64,000 nt of DNA from Intestinibacter bartlettii. Its GTDB lineage: Bacteria; Bacillota; Clostridia; Peptostreptococcales; Peptostreptococcaceae. The stretch lies in NCBI GenBank assembly GCA_025148965.1, contig CP102273.1, positions 2,418,001-2,482,000 on the forward strand, in the 5' to 3' direction. A program made the translations under genes and the position numbers. Positions 52,281-61,290 of the stretch are shown here, in pieces. Below the pieces are notes generated by a model. It was not told where the DNA came from. It did no database searches and saw only the letters and a program-made list of their open reading frames with translations. Every line of letters begins with the position of its first letter. Positions within the stretch are counted from its first letter, which is position 1.

Positions 52281-53585
52281 TTAAAATAAGTTTTGAAAAT
52301 TAAACTTAAATACATTTCCTAATTTTAGATTTATTTGTGGGTGTTCTGAGTAATCTTCTTCATTTATATAAATGTTAAACATTTTTTGTAATAATTCATC
52401 AGCGTCACCATGGATATTTCCAACTCCGAACATAACTCTATCTTTTGTTAAAGAATATAATTCTTTTATTAATTCATCAACTTCTAAATCTGATAAATCG
52501 ATGTATTCTTTTATATTATTTAATTTTCCACTTTCTATAGCTTTTGTGATATGGTCACTACCTTCACCCATAGCTACAAGTGTAACATCATCTTGAAGGT
52601 AAGGGAAACAGTCTTCTATAAACTGATCTGTTCTGTCGACCCTATCTTCTCTACCATTGAATAATACTACTGGCCTATCTGTATTTGGTAATTTTTCTTT
52701 TATTTTATCCCATATAGCTAAAGTTGAAGATGGTTCGTTTGCTGCGAATCCATTTACAAATATACTTTTAGCCCCTTCATTTTCATACTCAGTTATTGTT
52801 GCAGCACCTGGGTCAGGATTAGCCGCTAACATTCCTTTAAAAGCAGTTTCTTCATCTATTTTTAAAATTTCTGCAACAGCTAATGCTAATGAAATGTTGT
52901 CTTCAAATATTGTATATTTAAATTGTTCCATTAGTCCTTCTGGTATTTTTGAATTGTCAGCAACAACTATTTGTGTGTTTCTTTCTTTACATACTTTAGT
53001 GAAATATTCAACATATGGTCCGTTATCCACAACTAAATATCCATCATATGGTATAGTATTAGTAAATGCTAAAGCTATTTCATCTGTAGTTGGTCCCATA
53101 ACATCTAAATGGTCTTCTAAAACGTTAACTATTACTGTTATATTTGATTTGAATATTTGATTTTGATATACATCTTGATATTCTGGTCTAACTGCCATAC
53201 ATTCACATACTAATGCTTCTGCTCCAGCTTTTCTAGCTTTGTCAACAACATCAATTTGTTCTTTTATATTAGCTCCTAAACCATTACGTTGTATAACTTC
53301 CTCATCTTCTTTATTCCAGTAAATCATTCTTGGTGATGTACCAGTTGTTTTTCCTACTACTTTATAACCAGCGCTATCTAAAACACCTGTTATTAATCTT
53401 GTTGCTGTTGATTTTCCACGTATTCCATTTACATTAACTCTTATAGGTAATTTTTTTATATTTTCCTCATTTTTACGCTTTTCTTTAATTCCTAAAAATA
53501 ATAATAATGCTATAGCAGCAATTATCATAGAAAATTGTATTATAGTTACTTTATCGTACATATTGGTTTCTTGTCTCTTAGACAA
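52281..53585 (-). CDS. pgsB: Poly-gamma-glutamate synthase PgsB/CapB
   Basis: A 434-residue amide ligase related to Mur ligases. After one N-terminal transmembrane helix (about residues 10-28) comes the P-loop VNVNGIRGKSTATRLI, then KTTGTSPRMIYW, EDHLDVMGPTTDEIA and VNGFAANEPSSTLAIW, all PgsB hallmarks. It joins glutamate through its gamma-carboxyl group using ATP. The TTG at 53585, eight bases after GGGGG, is taken as start; an ATG eight codons downstream (53561) has only a weak site. First gene of a four-gene operon. A WalR-like direct repeat lies about 245 bases upstream. Confidence 0.92.
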   Translation of the reverse strand: MSKRQETNMYDKVTIIQFSMIIAAIALLLFLGIKEKRKNEENIKKLPIRVNVNGIRGKSTATRLITGVLDSAGYKVVGKTTGTSPRMIYWNKEDEEVIQRNGLGANIKEQIDVVDKARKAGAEALVCECMAVRPEYQDVYQNQIFKSNITVIVNVLEDHLDVMGPTTDEIALAFTNTIPYDGYLVVDNGPYVEYFTKVCKERNTQIVVADNSKIPEGLMEQFKYTIFEDNISLALAVAEILKIDEETAFKGMLAANPDPGAATITEYENEGAKSIFVNGFAANEPSSTLAIWDKIKEKLPNTDRPVVLFNGREDRVDRTDQFIEDCFPYLQDDVTLVAMGEGSDHITKAIESGKLNNIKEYIDLSDLEVDELIKELYSLTKDRVMFGVGNIHGDADELLQKMFNIYINEEDYSEHPQINLKLGNVFKFNFQNLF

Positions 53586-53818
53586 TTATTCCCCCTTCCT
53601 GTTTTTTAATTACTTTTAAAGAATAAAATATATTGTATTAACCAAATATTCTTCATATAACATCTTTTTTTTACAATATTCCTTTTTATGCTAAGTTTAC
53701 TACTCAATAATAACAATATTTTTTATATTTATCAATGCAAATTTTATTTTTAAGATATATTTATAAAATTTTATGTCGTTCTAAAATAAATATAAAAATA
53801 TTAATACTTTATTTATTC

Positions 53819-53845
53819 TTTATAATTTAGTAACTTTTTTGTAAC
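53819..53845. promoter_or_regulatory. WalR-like repeat and possible promoter of the pgs operon
   Basis: AGTAAC (53829-53834) and TGTAAC (53840-53845) are separated by TTTTT, matching TGTWAH-N5-TGTWAH except for the first base. It has the same orientation relative to its gene and the same T5 spacer as the repeat at 15788-15804. A minus-strand TATAAA (53824-53819) follows directly. Confidence 0.45.
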
Positions 53846-53960
53846 CTTTTTTGCTCAAAATATATTTTACCACATATTTTAAAATAGTAAATTAAAAATA
53901 TATAAATATTTCTTTCATATTTTAAAAAATAATGGATAAATCGTAATTTTGCTCTTTTTT

Positions 53961-53990
53961 ATGCATATTTATGCATATTTATGCATATTT
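53961..53990. repeat. Three tandem copies of ATGCATATTT
   Basis: Exact 10-bp repeats, one per helix turn, each with the palindrome ATGCAT, in the 560-bp gap between ptsI and pgsB. The rest of this gap (53586-54060) is very AT-rich and shows no gene. Confidence 0.6.
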
Positions 53991-54062
53991 TTGTATGATT
54001 TTTTTATATATAAGAAAAATTATACTTATTAACAACATTAATATATATTTTTTCATACATAA

Positions 54063-54093
54063 AAAATAAGCCGACTAAAAAGTCGGCTATAAA
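54063..54093 (-). terminator. Terminator of the ptsHI operon
   Basis: AGCCGACT (54069-54076) pairs with AGTCGGCT (54081-54088) around AAAA; TTATTTTTT follows on the minus strand. Confidence 0.85.
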
Positions 54094-54147
54094 TGTGTAT
54101 ATATATAAATTTTTCGGTAACTAATTTATTTATAAATTAAGTAAATT

Positions 54148-55854
54148 CTATTTAAAAGTTTCAGATATAAATTCTTCTATTTCTTTAGCAGTTCCAAGTT
54201 CTAAAACTTTATCTGCGAAAGCTTTCATATCTGCTTCACTTACAGAATTTATTAATTTTCTAGCTGGTAATATAGATATTGGACTCATAGAGAATTCATC
54301 AAGACCAAATCCTAATAATATAGGTATCATTCTTTGATCTCCTGCAGATTCTCCACACATTCCAGCCCATTTACCTTCTTTATGTGCATTTTCTATAACC
54401 ATTTTTATTAATCTTAATACTGCTGGATTGAATTGGTTATATAAGTAGCTTATTTTTTGGTTCATTCTATCTACTGCACAAGTATATTGGATTAAGTCAT
54501 TTGTTCCTATTGAGAAGAAATCAACATGTTTAGCAAGAACATCAGATATTACTGCTGCTGATGGAACTTCTATCATCATACCAACTTCTACATCTTTTGA
54601 GTATGGGATATTTTCTGTATCTAATTCAGCTTTTACTTCTTCACATACAGCTTTAGCTTGTAATAATTCTTCTAATGAAGATATCATTGGGAACATTATT
54701 CTTAATTTTCCGTGAACACTCGCTCTATATAAAGCTCTTAATTGAGTTGTAAATATTTCTTTTCTATCTAGGCAAAGTCTTATCGCTCTGTATCCTAAGA
54801 ATGGGTTCATTTCTTCATCCATTTGTAGGTAGTCAAGTTTTTTGTCTCCACCTATATCTAAAGTTCTTATAACAACTGGTTTTCCGCTCATTCCTTCAAG
54901 TACTGCTTTATAAGCTTCGTATTGTTCATCTTCTGTTGGGAAATCAGTTCTATCCATATATAAGAATTCAGTTCTATAAAGTCCAACACCTTCAGCATCG
55001 TTTTTGATTAAACCTTCAACATCATTTGGAGTACCTATGTTTCCTGCTAATTCAACATGTTTTCCATCAGTAGTAACAGATGCTTGTCCTTTTAATAACT
55101 CTAATGATTTTTTATATTCTTCAAATTCTTTTTTCATTTGAGAATATTTAGCTATTGTTTCTTCATCTGGGTTTAATATAACTTCACCAGTATCTCCGTT
55201 AAATACTACGAAATCCCCGTCTTTTATTTGCTCAGTAGCATCAGTTAAACCAACTATTGCAGCAACTTCTAAAGTTCTAGCCATTATAGCAGTATGAGAA
55301 GTTCTACCACCGATATCAGTTAAGAAACCTAAAACTTTCTTTTTATCCATAGTAGCTGTATCTGATGGAGTTAAATCATGTGCAACTAAAACAACTTCAT
55401 CTTCTAATGCAGCTAAATCAACTATCTTAACCCCTAATAGATGTCTTAATATTCTATTTGTAACGTCTTTTATATCTGCAGCTCTTTCTCTCATATATTC
55501 GTTGTCCATAGCTTCAAACATACCAACAAACATTTCTTTTATTTCGTTTAATGCAAAATCAGCATTGACATTTTCAGATTTTACTTTGTCTATTGCAGAA
55601 CCTAATAATTCTGGATCTTCTAAAACTAATAAATGAGATTCGAATATTTGTGCTTCTTCTTCCCCTAATTCTACCTTTGCTTTATCTCTTACTTTTTCTA
55701 ATTCAGCTTTTGATATTGCAACCGCATCGTTTAATCTTTCTATTTCTTTATCTACATCAGATATTGATTTCTTTTCTATTACTAATTCATTATGCTCTAA
55801 TACTAACGCTTTCCCAAGTACGATACCTGGTGATGCTGCTGTTCCTTTAAACAT
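54148..55854 (-). CDS. ptsI: Phosphoenolpyruvate-protein phosphotransferase (PTS enzyme I)
   Basis: A 568-residue enzyme that takes phosphate from phosphoenolpyruvate and passes it to HPr. The phospho-His lies in GGRTSHTAIMAR (near residue 190), the PEP-binding domain shows FRTEFLYMDRT-like GVGLYRTEFLYMDR, GYRAIRLCLDR and MCGESAGDQ. Length is normal. AGGAGG precedes the ATG. It follows ptsH by about 225 bases that hold a terminator-like hairpin and a tandem repeat, so the two may be partly uncoupled. Same gene order as the camA locus of C. difficile. Confidence 0.97.
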   Translation of the reverse strand: MFKGTAASPGIVLGKALVLEHNELVIEKKSISDVDKEIERLNDAVAISKAELEKVRDKAKVELGEEEAQIFESHLLVLEDPELLGSAIDKVKSENVNADFALNEIKEMFVGMFEAMDNEYMRERAADIKDVTNRILRHLLGVKIVDLAALEDEVVLVAHDLTPSDTATMDKKKVLGFLTDIGGRTSHTAIMARTLEVAAIVGLTDATEQIKDGDFVVFNGDTGEVILNPDEETIAKYSQMKKEFEEYKKSLELLKGQASVTTDGKHVELAGNIGTPNDVEGLIKNDAEGVGLYRTEFLYMDRTDFPTEDEQYEAYKAVLEGMSGKPVVIRTLDIGGDKKLDYLQMDEEMNPFLGYRAIRLCLDRKEIFTTQLRALYRASVHGKLRIMFPMISSLEELLQAKAVCEEVKAELDTENIPYSKDVEVGMMIEVPSAAVISDVLAKHVDFFSIGTNDLIQYTCAVDRMNQKISYLYNQFNPAVLRLIKMVIENAHKEGKWAGMCGESAGDQRMIPILLGFGLDEFSMSPISILPARKLINSVSEADMKAFADKVLELGTAKEIEEFISETFK

Positions 55855-55950
55855 ATTTATTCCTCCTAAAATATACCCTTGATTATAAGATATAATCTAT
55901 CGTTACTTTTGCTCTTATTTTCTAAATATTATTTATTTTAATTCCTATAT

Positions 55951-55979
55951 AAAGAAATCTTTATCATAAAAACCTTTTA
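55951..55979 (+). repeat. Fragment of the dispersed element's 5' part (copy E)
   Basis: AAAGAAATCTTTATCATAAA followed by AACCTTTTAA matches the 5' parts of copies B and C closely, but the main hairpin is missing. It abuts the 34-bp tandem repeat. Confidence 0.45.
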
Positions 55980-56043
55980 ATTTATTGTAGTAATTTTATA
56001 TAAAAACCTTTTAATTTATTGTAGTAATTTTATATAAAAACCT
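55966..56043. repeat. Tandem duplication of a 34-bp unit
   Basis: Two exact 34-bp copies (55966-55999 and 56000-56033) plus the first ten bases of a third, lying between ptsI and ptsH. The unit begins inside the copy E fragment. Confidence 0.75.
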
Positions 56044-56062
56044 GGGAAACCCCAGGTTTTAT
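56036..56062 (-). terminator. Terminator downstream of ptsH
   Basis: AAAACCTGGG (56037-56046) and CCCAGGTTTT (56051-56060) pair perfectly around AAAC; the minus strand continues TTTATAT. It may reduce reading from ptsH into ptsI. Confidence 0.7.
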
Positions 56063-56080
56063 ATTATATTGTATTGATTC

Positions 56081-56341
56081 TTATTCACCAAATCCACTTT
56101 CGATTAATTCTACTAATGCATCTACTGCAGCAGCGTCATCTGCACCTTCAGCTTTAACTACTATTTCTTCACCTTGACCTAAACCTAAACTCATTATTCC
56201 CATGATTGATTTAGCATTTACAGTTTTTCCTTTAGCTAATACTTCTACTGTTGAAGTGAATTCTGAAGCTTTTTTTACAAACATTCCTGCTGGTCTAGCA
56301 TGTAACCCTGTTGCATTTTTTATTACTACTGTTTTTTCCAT
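56081..56341 (-). CDS. ptsH: HPr phosphocarrier protein
   Basis: An 86-residue phosphocarrier with the active His15 (ATGLHARPAGMFVKKA) and the regulatory Ser46 region (NAKSIMGIMSLGLGQGEEI), so it can be phosphorylated by both enzyme I and HPr kinase, as in other Firmicutes. AGGAGG precedes the ATG. It feeds the fructose PTS permease at 32937 and others. Confidence 0.97.
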   Translation of the reverse strand: MEKTVVIKNATGLHARPAGMFVKKASEFTSTVEVLAKGKTVNAKSIMGIMSLGLGQGEEIVVKAEGADDAAAVDALVELIESGFGE

Positions 56342-56412
56342 TGTGTACCTCCTAATTAATATACATAAAAATTTTATTTTTCTTTGGAAATATTATTTTT
56401 AGTAAAATAAAA

Positions 56413-57645
56413 TTAAATCGGCATCTTTTTTAAACTTTGATTTTTAAAATCATTTAGTATTTTATTTATTATTGCCTTTTCAATTTTCTCTTTTTTATTT
56501 AATGAAATAATGTGTTTATTATCATTATTATCATAATCGTAATCTATTGGTTCGATTTGTGAGTTAACCAAATCTATAACTTTCGAAAAATCATATAATT
56601 TTAAAACATCTATATTATTTTCCTCAAGTATTCTCTCATATATACTATAAAAAATATCTTTATATGTAAATTCTTTTTCTAAATGTAATATATCACCAAT
56701 TTGTGGAATTATATTTTCTAGCAGAACTCTAAGACTCGGTTCTCTTTTAATTTTTAAAATTTTACATATATCTTGAATCGTCTTTATGTTTAAATTTGTT
56801 ATCATATCAAAACAAGTATTTTCATCGTATATAAAATCTGCATTAAAGAAATATTTTACTCCATCATATCTTTTGTAGGTTTTCATAACATCCATATATC
56901 CTAATTTAAATAATTTCTCCATATGGTCTTTATCCTTATTAAGAGATCCCCCTAAATCCATAGATGGTTTTATTACTGTAAGATTTATATCTACATATTT
57001 CTTTAAATTTTTATCTCCTGTGACATCATTCGATAATCTAAGTACTATTATATCATCATATTTTTTATTCGCCAATAACCCAACTGGTGTATTATCAGAT
57101 AAAAAACCGTCTAAATAAAGTTTATCATCTAATTTATCTAGCTGAAATATTGGTAAACTTGCACTTGCAATCAAATAATCTACAAGTTGCCCCTCAGGTA
57201 TATCTTCTTTCATAAGATGTTGTGGAATTATTTTTTTGTCTAAATATACAGTTACCAACCCAAAATCTTTAGATGACTTTCTTATTTTGTCTTCATCTAT
57301 ATATTCTTTTAATAAATTTTTTAAAGGTGTTATATCTATTCCTTCATTTTTTCTGACTCTATTCATTAAATCTACAATAGCTACAATATCTTTTACTTTA
57401 AATTCAGTATTTTTATATTTTTCATATAAATCTTCTTCTATTATCATAAAACTCTTGTAATCTTGATTTAACCATATGTCTTCCATTATGTCATAATCAC
57501 CTTGTATTATAAATGCTGCATTTAGAGCACCTATTGAAGTTCCGACAATTCCATCAAACTCCATACCTAATTCCTTCAAAGCTTTATAAGCACCTAATTG
57601 GTAAGCACCTTTTGTGCCTCCCCCTTCTAAAACTAAACCTTTCAT
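56413..57645 (-). CDS. Patatin-like phospholipase
   Basis: A 410-residue protein. The patatin domain (about residues 1-200) shows the oxyanion loop EGGGTKGAYQLGAYKAL, the nucleophile GTSIGALNAAF and the Asp of the dyad in LYLDGFLSDNTPV. The C-terminal 200 residues are helical and less clear. It would hydrolyse membrane lipids or acyl esters. AAGGTG precedes the ATG, 49 bases after the methyltransferase stop. A patatin gene in this place, between ptsH and the orphan methyltransferase, matches what I recall of the C. difficile camA locus (CD2757). Confidence 0.9.
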   Translation of the reverse strand: MKGLVLEGGGTKGAYQLGAYKALKELGMEFDGIVGTSIGALNAAFIIQGDYDIMEDIWLNQDYKSFMIIEEDLYEKYKNTEFKVKDIVAIVDLMNRVRKNEGIDITPLKNLLKEYIDEDKIRKSSKDFGLVTVYLDKKIIPQHLMKEDIPEGQLVDYLIASASLPIFQLDKLDDKLYLDGFLSDNTPVGLLANKKYDDIIVLRLSNDVTGDKNLKKYVDINLTVIKPSMDLGGSLNKDKDHMEKLFKLGYMDVMKTYKRYDGVKYFFNADFIYDENTCFDMITNLNIKTIQDICKILKIKREPSLRVLLENIIPQIGDILHLEKEFTYKDIFYSIYERILEENNIDVLKLYDFSKVIDLVNSQIEPIDYDYDNNDNKHIISLNKKEKIEKAIINKILNDFKNQSLKKMPI

Positions 57646-57694
57646 TTACATCACCTTATTGTTTTATTTAAAGTTAAAAATTCAAATAAGTGTT

Positions 57695-59671
57695 TTATAA
57701 ATTTAAAGATTTTTTAATTCTTTCGTCTATTTTATTTTCTATGAAATCGATTTTTTTTTCAAGGTAATTTTTTTCTTTTAAGAGAGAAATTTTTTTGTCT
57801 TGTATTTTTGCAACGTTTTCATATCCATTAATTTCTAAAAAATTATTTTTAAATTCGCCTTGAACTGTTGATATTGTTAATTTTTCTACAGTTTTTCCGT
57901 TACATTCATTTATATATGTATTAAGTTCATTACTCACCATTATTTTTTGTCTTGAAAGTGATACTACTTCTTTAGATAGTGCTTCTATTTCGTCATAATT
58001 TTCGTCTTTAAATATTTTTAACTTCATTATTTTATTTGGATAATAATCGAATACCTTTTTGCCCATTTCTTTTCCGATTATTTTAAAATATTTATCGTAT
58101 GTTTTTGAATTTAATAAGCCAACTAAATATTCATATGAAAACTCATTTTTATATTCATCTTTTATATAAAATGAGTAAATATCAGCACTTCCATAAGTAT
58201 TATCTATATCTATTGCAAATTTATTACTTCGGGATTTATAAGGGTACATTATCTTTTTCTGTTCAAATAAATATTTTTCTCTTCCCCACTGTAATTCATA
58301 CCATTTTCTATAATTTCTTCTACATTCTCTTCTATTTTGTAGCTTTTGTTTATATGGTTTTAAAAATGTTTCAACTAAAAACTCTTCTTCTTCTTCGTTT
58401 TTTATGTCGTTTGAATATATTAACATAGATTGTGAATTATTTATTATATATTTCCCAATATCTTTGTTTTTTATCCAGTTTTTTAAAAATTTTCCATTTA
58501 TTTTTTGCAGATTTTTATCATTTTTATCCACAACGAAGGCCTTATCACAGCCTGTAATTATACCTTGAAAACTTTCACAAATTTCTTCTAAGAAATATTC
58601 ACACTTATTTTGAATTTTATTATAAAATTCAAATTCTGCCTGTTCAACCATAAGCCAAGTATCGCCAAGGGAATCTATCTCTACATTTATTTTTTTAAAA
58701 TTTTCTTTATTTATATAGTCTTCTAAATTGGCGATTTTCTTTATATTTATATTTTCATTTTTTATTTTATATAATTCTAAGCAGTTGTTTTTATTGTCTG
58801 TTTCTATTTTATGTCCAAAAATAACTATGCAACTCGCCACCCCTAGACCTGTAAATAAGTTTGCTCCTAGAAAGTCAATTATTTTTTCTATTTGAGAGTT
58901 GTTTACTAAATAACTTCTTAGATATTTTCCTGATGGACTTTGCATAAAATATCTAGGTGTTATAATCCCAGATTTTCCGTCTTGTCTTAATAAGTCTAAA
59001 ATCTTTTTATAAAAACAAAAATACAGATCACCTTTATTTTTATACACCTCTTCAAATTCTTTATATAGAAATTTTTTATAGTTATTATCTAGATATTTTT
59101 GACCTACATAAGGTGGATTTCCTATTATATAGTCGAATTTATCAACTCCAAAAACCTCGCTCAAATCATTTTTTAAACTATCACCACAAAATATATTGAG
59201 CTTGTCTAGATATTCTTCGTCTAAAATCTCATCTAAATCATCATCTCTTATAAGAGGTTTGTGTTTATACGTTTCCCTTAATTCCTTTTTTAAAATTTTT
59301 TTCAGTTCATTTTCTAATATCATTAGAGCGTCATTATCTGTATCGACTCCAAAAATACAATTTTTTATAATATGTAAACCTATGTCTTCTTTACATATAA
59401 AGTCTTGTCCATATCTTTGATTTAGTTTATCTATGTTATCGTAAAACTTTTTGTAAAGCATGGTATATGCTTGTATTAAAAAATTGCCACATCCACAACT
59501 CATATCTAAAATTTTCGGATATGGATTTTGTACTATGTCGTGTTTTCCAATAGTATTATCTAATATGTACTTTACTACTACATAAGGTGTATAGTAGATG
59601 CCTCTTTCTTTTCTTGTTTTAATGTCTAACTTATTTTCATATTTTCTTGAAACTACAAAACTCCCTTCCAT
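57695..59671 (-). CDS. Orphan adenine-specific DNA methyltransferase, CamA-like
   Basis: A 658-residue N6-adenine DNA methyltransferase of the Eco57I/TaqI-like type. The SAM-binding motif I is ILDMSCGCGNFLIQAY (about 53-68), the catalytic motif IV is IIGNPPYVG (NPPY at 185-188), and motif VIII-like SGIITPRYFMQSPSG follows. The C-terminal half (from about 330) is a TaqI_C-like target-recognition region with a coiled coil at the end. No nuclease domain and no restriction gene is adjacent, so it acts alone. The flanking genes agree with the locus of C. difficile CamA, which methylates CAAAAA and affects sporulation. CamA is shorter (577 residues as I recall), so the recognition sequence here may differ. 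Confidence 0.85.
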   Translation of the reverse strand: MEGSFVVSRKYENKLDIKTRKERGIYYTPYVVVKYILDNTIGKHDIVQNPYPKILDMSCGCGNFLIQAYTMLYKKFYDNIDKLNQRYGQDFICKEDIGLHIIKNCIFGVDTDNDALMILENELKKILKKELRETYKHKPLIRDDDLDEILDEEYLDKLNIFCGDSLKNDLSEVFGVDKFDYIIGNPPYVGQKYLDNNYKKFLYKEFEEVYKNKGDLYFCFYKKILDLLRQDGKSGIITPRYFMQSPSGKYLRSYLVNNSQIEKIIDFLGANLFTGLGVASCIVIFGHKIETDNKNNCLELYKIKNENINIKKIANLEDYINKENFKKINVEIDSLGDTWLMVEQAEFEFYNKIQNKCEYFLEEICESFQGIITGCDKAFVVDKNDKNLQKINGKFLKNWIKNKDIGKYIINNSQSMLIYSNDIKNEEEEEFLVETFLKPYKQKLQNRRECRRNYRKWYELQWGREKYLFEQKKIMYPYKSRSNKFAIDIDNTYGSADIYSFYIKDEYKNEFSYEYLVGLLNSKTYDKYFKIIGKEMGKKVFDYYPNKIMKLKIFKDENYDEIEALSKEVVSLSRQKIMVSNELNTYINECNGKTVEKLTISTVQGEFKNNFLEINGYENVAKIQDKKISLLKEKNYLEKKIDFIENKIDERIKKSLNL

Positions 59672-59824
59672 AATATCTCCCCCATTAGATACAATTAAAT
59701 TTTAATAATCATTTTAATTAACAAAAAAGTCAATTCCAGATAGTTTTTATTTATCCAAAATTGACCCCCTTTTATTTATGATTTGTTATATAAAATTATT
59801 TTGTTTTTTAAAGTGCAAACATTA

Positions 59825-60274
59825 TTATAATTTGTTACACATGCTTTCACCTAAAATGTCTTCGAATTTATCGTATGCATTGTTAGTTAGCATATGGTAA
59901 AGTGTTTTTAATAAATCTAGAGCTATATCTCCATTAAAATCTTGTGATAAAGCCACATATGGTACTTGAACTAAAAGTTCATCATTTCTGTTTAAAACAA
60001 ATTTTTCTACATTATGTAATCCATTTAATTCATTTATTAATTTTATTATTATGTCTTTTTTAGATTCATCTATAACTTTTCCAAAGAAAATTGTTATAGT
60101 TGTGTAAGCAGATTCATCTAATATTATTCCCAACAATAATTTGTTGTTTTTATATTGTTGTAACGATCTGAAAAATACCATTTTATCATTTGAAACAACA
60201 TCAAAAATCTGTGACATCTGACTTTTTCTCAAAGATTCTTCAATTAAAATTTTCTTTACTTCTAAATTATCCAT
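59825..60274 (-). CDS. Conserved hypothetical protein of the camA-type locus
   Basis: A 149-residue soluble protein that I cannot assign to a named family. Its alternating strands and helices (RSLQQYKNNKLLLGIILDES, ITIFFGKVIDESKKDIIIKL, NRNDELLVQVPYVALSQDF) resemble the YbjN-like fold. AGGAAG selects the ATG at 60274 over the GTG at 60283. It stands between the methyltransferase and the amidase gene, 17 bases after the latter, and a gene of this kind is also next to camA in C. difficile as I recall. Confidence 0.7.
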   Translation of the reverse strand: MDNLEVKKILIEESLRKSQMSQIFDVVSNDKMVFFRSLQQYKNNKLLLGIILDESAYTTITIFFGKVIDESKKDIIIKLINELNGLHNVEKFVLNRNDELLVQVPYVALSQDFNGDIALDLLKTLYHMLTNNAYDKFEDILGESMCNKL

Positions 60275-60291
60275 AATAAGCACTTCCTTTT

Positions 60292-61290
60292 TTATTTTTT
60301 AGCATCTATGTAACTCAGTATTCCTTGTGCTATCCCTTTTGCTAATTCTTGCTGGTATTCTTTATCTGTTAGTTTTTTCTTTTCTGCAGAATTACTAAGG
60401 AAACCGCATTGAATGTATATAGAAGGCATAGAGTTGTCCTTTAATACACTCATTTCATATGCACTTGTCCCTCTATTTTCGGCCTTTATAAAAGCCATTA
60501 TAGAAGTTTGCATAAGACTTGCAAAATCATAAGAACCATTTTGTGAACCTTTATAGTATATAGTCTCAACTCCATCAGCTTTTCCAGTGTTTTCACCAGC
60601 CATATGTATAGATACAAAAAGTTCTGCATTTTGATTTTCTGCTAAAGATTTTCTTTCATCAGCACTCATATATACGTCTTCTTGTCTTGATAATATTACA
60701 TTTACATCGTCGTATTTTGATAATTGCTTTGCTACTAATTTCGCTATTTCTAAATCTAAATCTTTTTCTTTTACATTGTCTTTTGTGACGTATCCAGTTT
60801 CATTACCACCACAACCGACATCTATAAATATGTTGTGTTTTGCTTCTAGAGTTGGTTGTTTTTCGTCATTTATGTCGTATTGATCACTAGTGTCTACATT
60901 TGTTTTGTCGATTTTTCCACCAGTAAGAGAATTTTTTACTGACTCTATATTAGGCCAAATACTGCTTACAAAACTTACAGTCTTTTTGCCTATAAATCCT
61001 ACTACTATTAGTATTAAAATCGTGCATACCAATGCAATTAATCTCCTAGTTCTCAATGATGTCTTTTTTCTATGTAATCCTTTTTTCTTTTTTAATTTTT
61101 TACGCCCACTACTTCTTTTTGCTGTCCTAGTTTGTGTATTTCCACTTTTAGTATTTCTATTTTGAGTGCTAGTTCTAGTGTTTCTGCTTTGTGATTCTCT
61201 ACTTCTCGTAGTTGTGCTTTGTTTTTTTCTAGTTTGTGTAGTTTTTTTACCCTCTTTATTTGTTGTATTACCTGTTTTTTTCTTAGTCAC
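60292..61290 (-). CDS. Amidase_3-type protein with altered catalytic residues
   Basis: A membrane-anchored protein with a 75-residue Arg/Lys/Thr/Ser/Asn-rich cytoplasmic tail, one transmembrane helix (about residues 84-100) and an extracellular N-acetylmuramoyl-L-alanine amidase domain (Amidase_3). Key positions depart from the family: the usual DPGHGG is DVGCGG (Zn-ligand His to Cys), SIHxNA is SIHMAG, and the catalytic Glu of VEVGFLSN is Gln in IYIQCGFLSNSAE. The remaining Zn ligands (Glu in EKDLDLEIA, His in SIH) are kept. It may be inactive or bind peptidoglycan only. AAAGG fits the GTG at 61290; an ATG at 61308 lacks a site. Confidence 0.82.
   Translation of the reverse strand: MTKKKTGNTTNKEGKKTTQTRKKQSTTTRSRESQSRNTRTSTQNRNTKSGNTQTRTAKRSSGRKKLKKKKGLHRKKTSLRTRRLIALVCTILILIVVGFIGKKTVSFVSSIWPNIESVKNSLTGGKIDKTNVDTSDQYDINDEKQPTLEAKHNIFIDVGCGGNETGYVTKDNVKEKDLDLEIAKLVAKQLSKYDDVNVILSRQEDVYMSADERKSLAENQNAELFVSIHMAGENTGKADGVETIYYKGSQNGSYDFASLMQTSIMAFIKAENRGTSAYEMSVLKDNSMPSIYIQCGFLSNSAEKKKLTDKEYQQELAKGIAQGILSYIDAKK

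Noticed and set aside
52657-53160. Plus-strand ORF of 167 codons opposite pgsB
   Set aside because: It is a shadow of the well-supported pgsB gene, without start signals.
57695-59671. Complete type I or type IIG restriction-modification system
   Set aside because: There is no nuclease domain in the methyltransferase and no restriction or specificity gene next to it; the neighbours are housekeeping and cell-wall genes.
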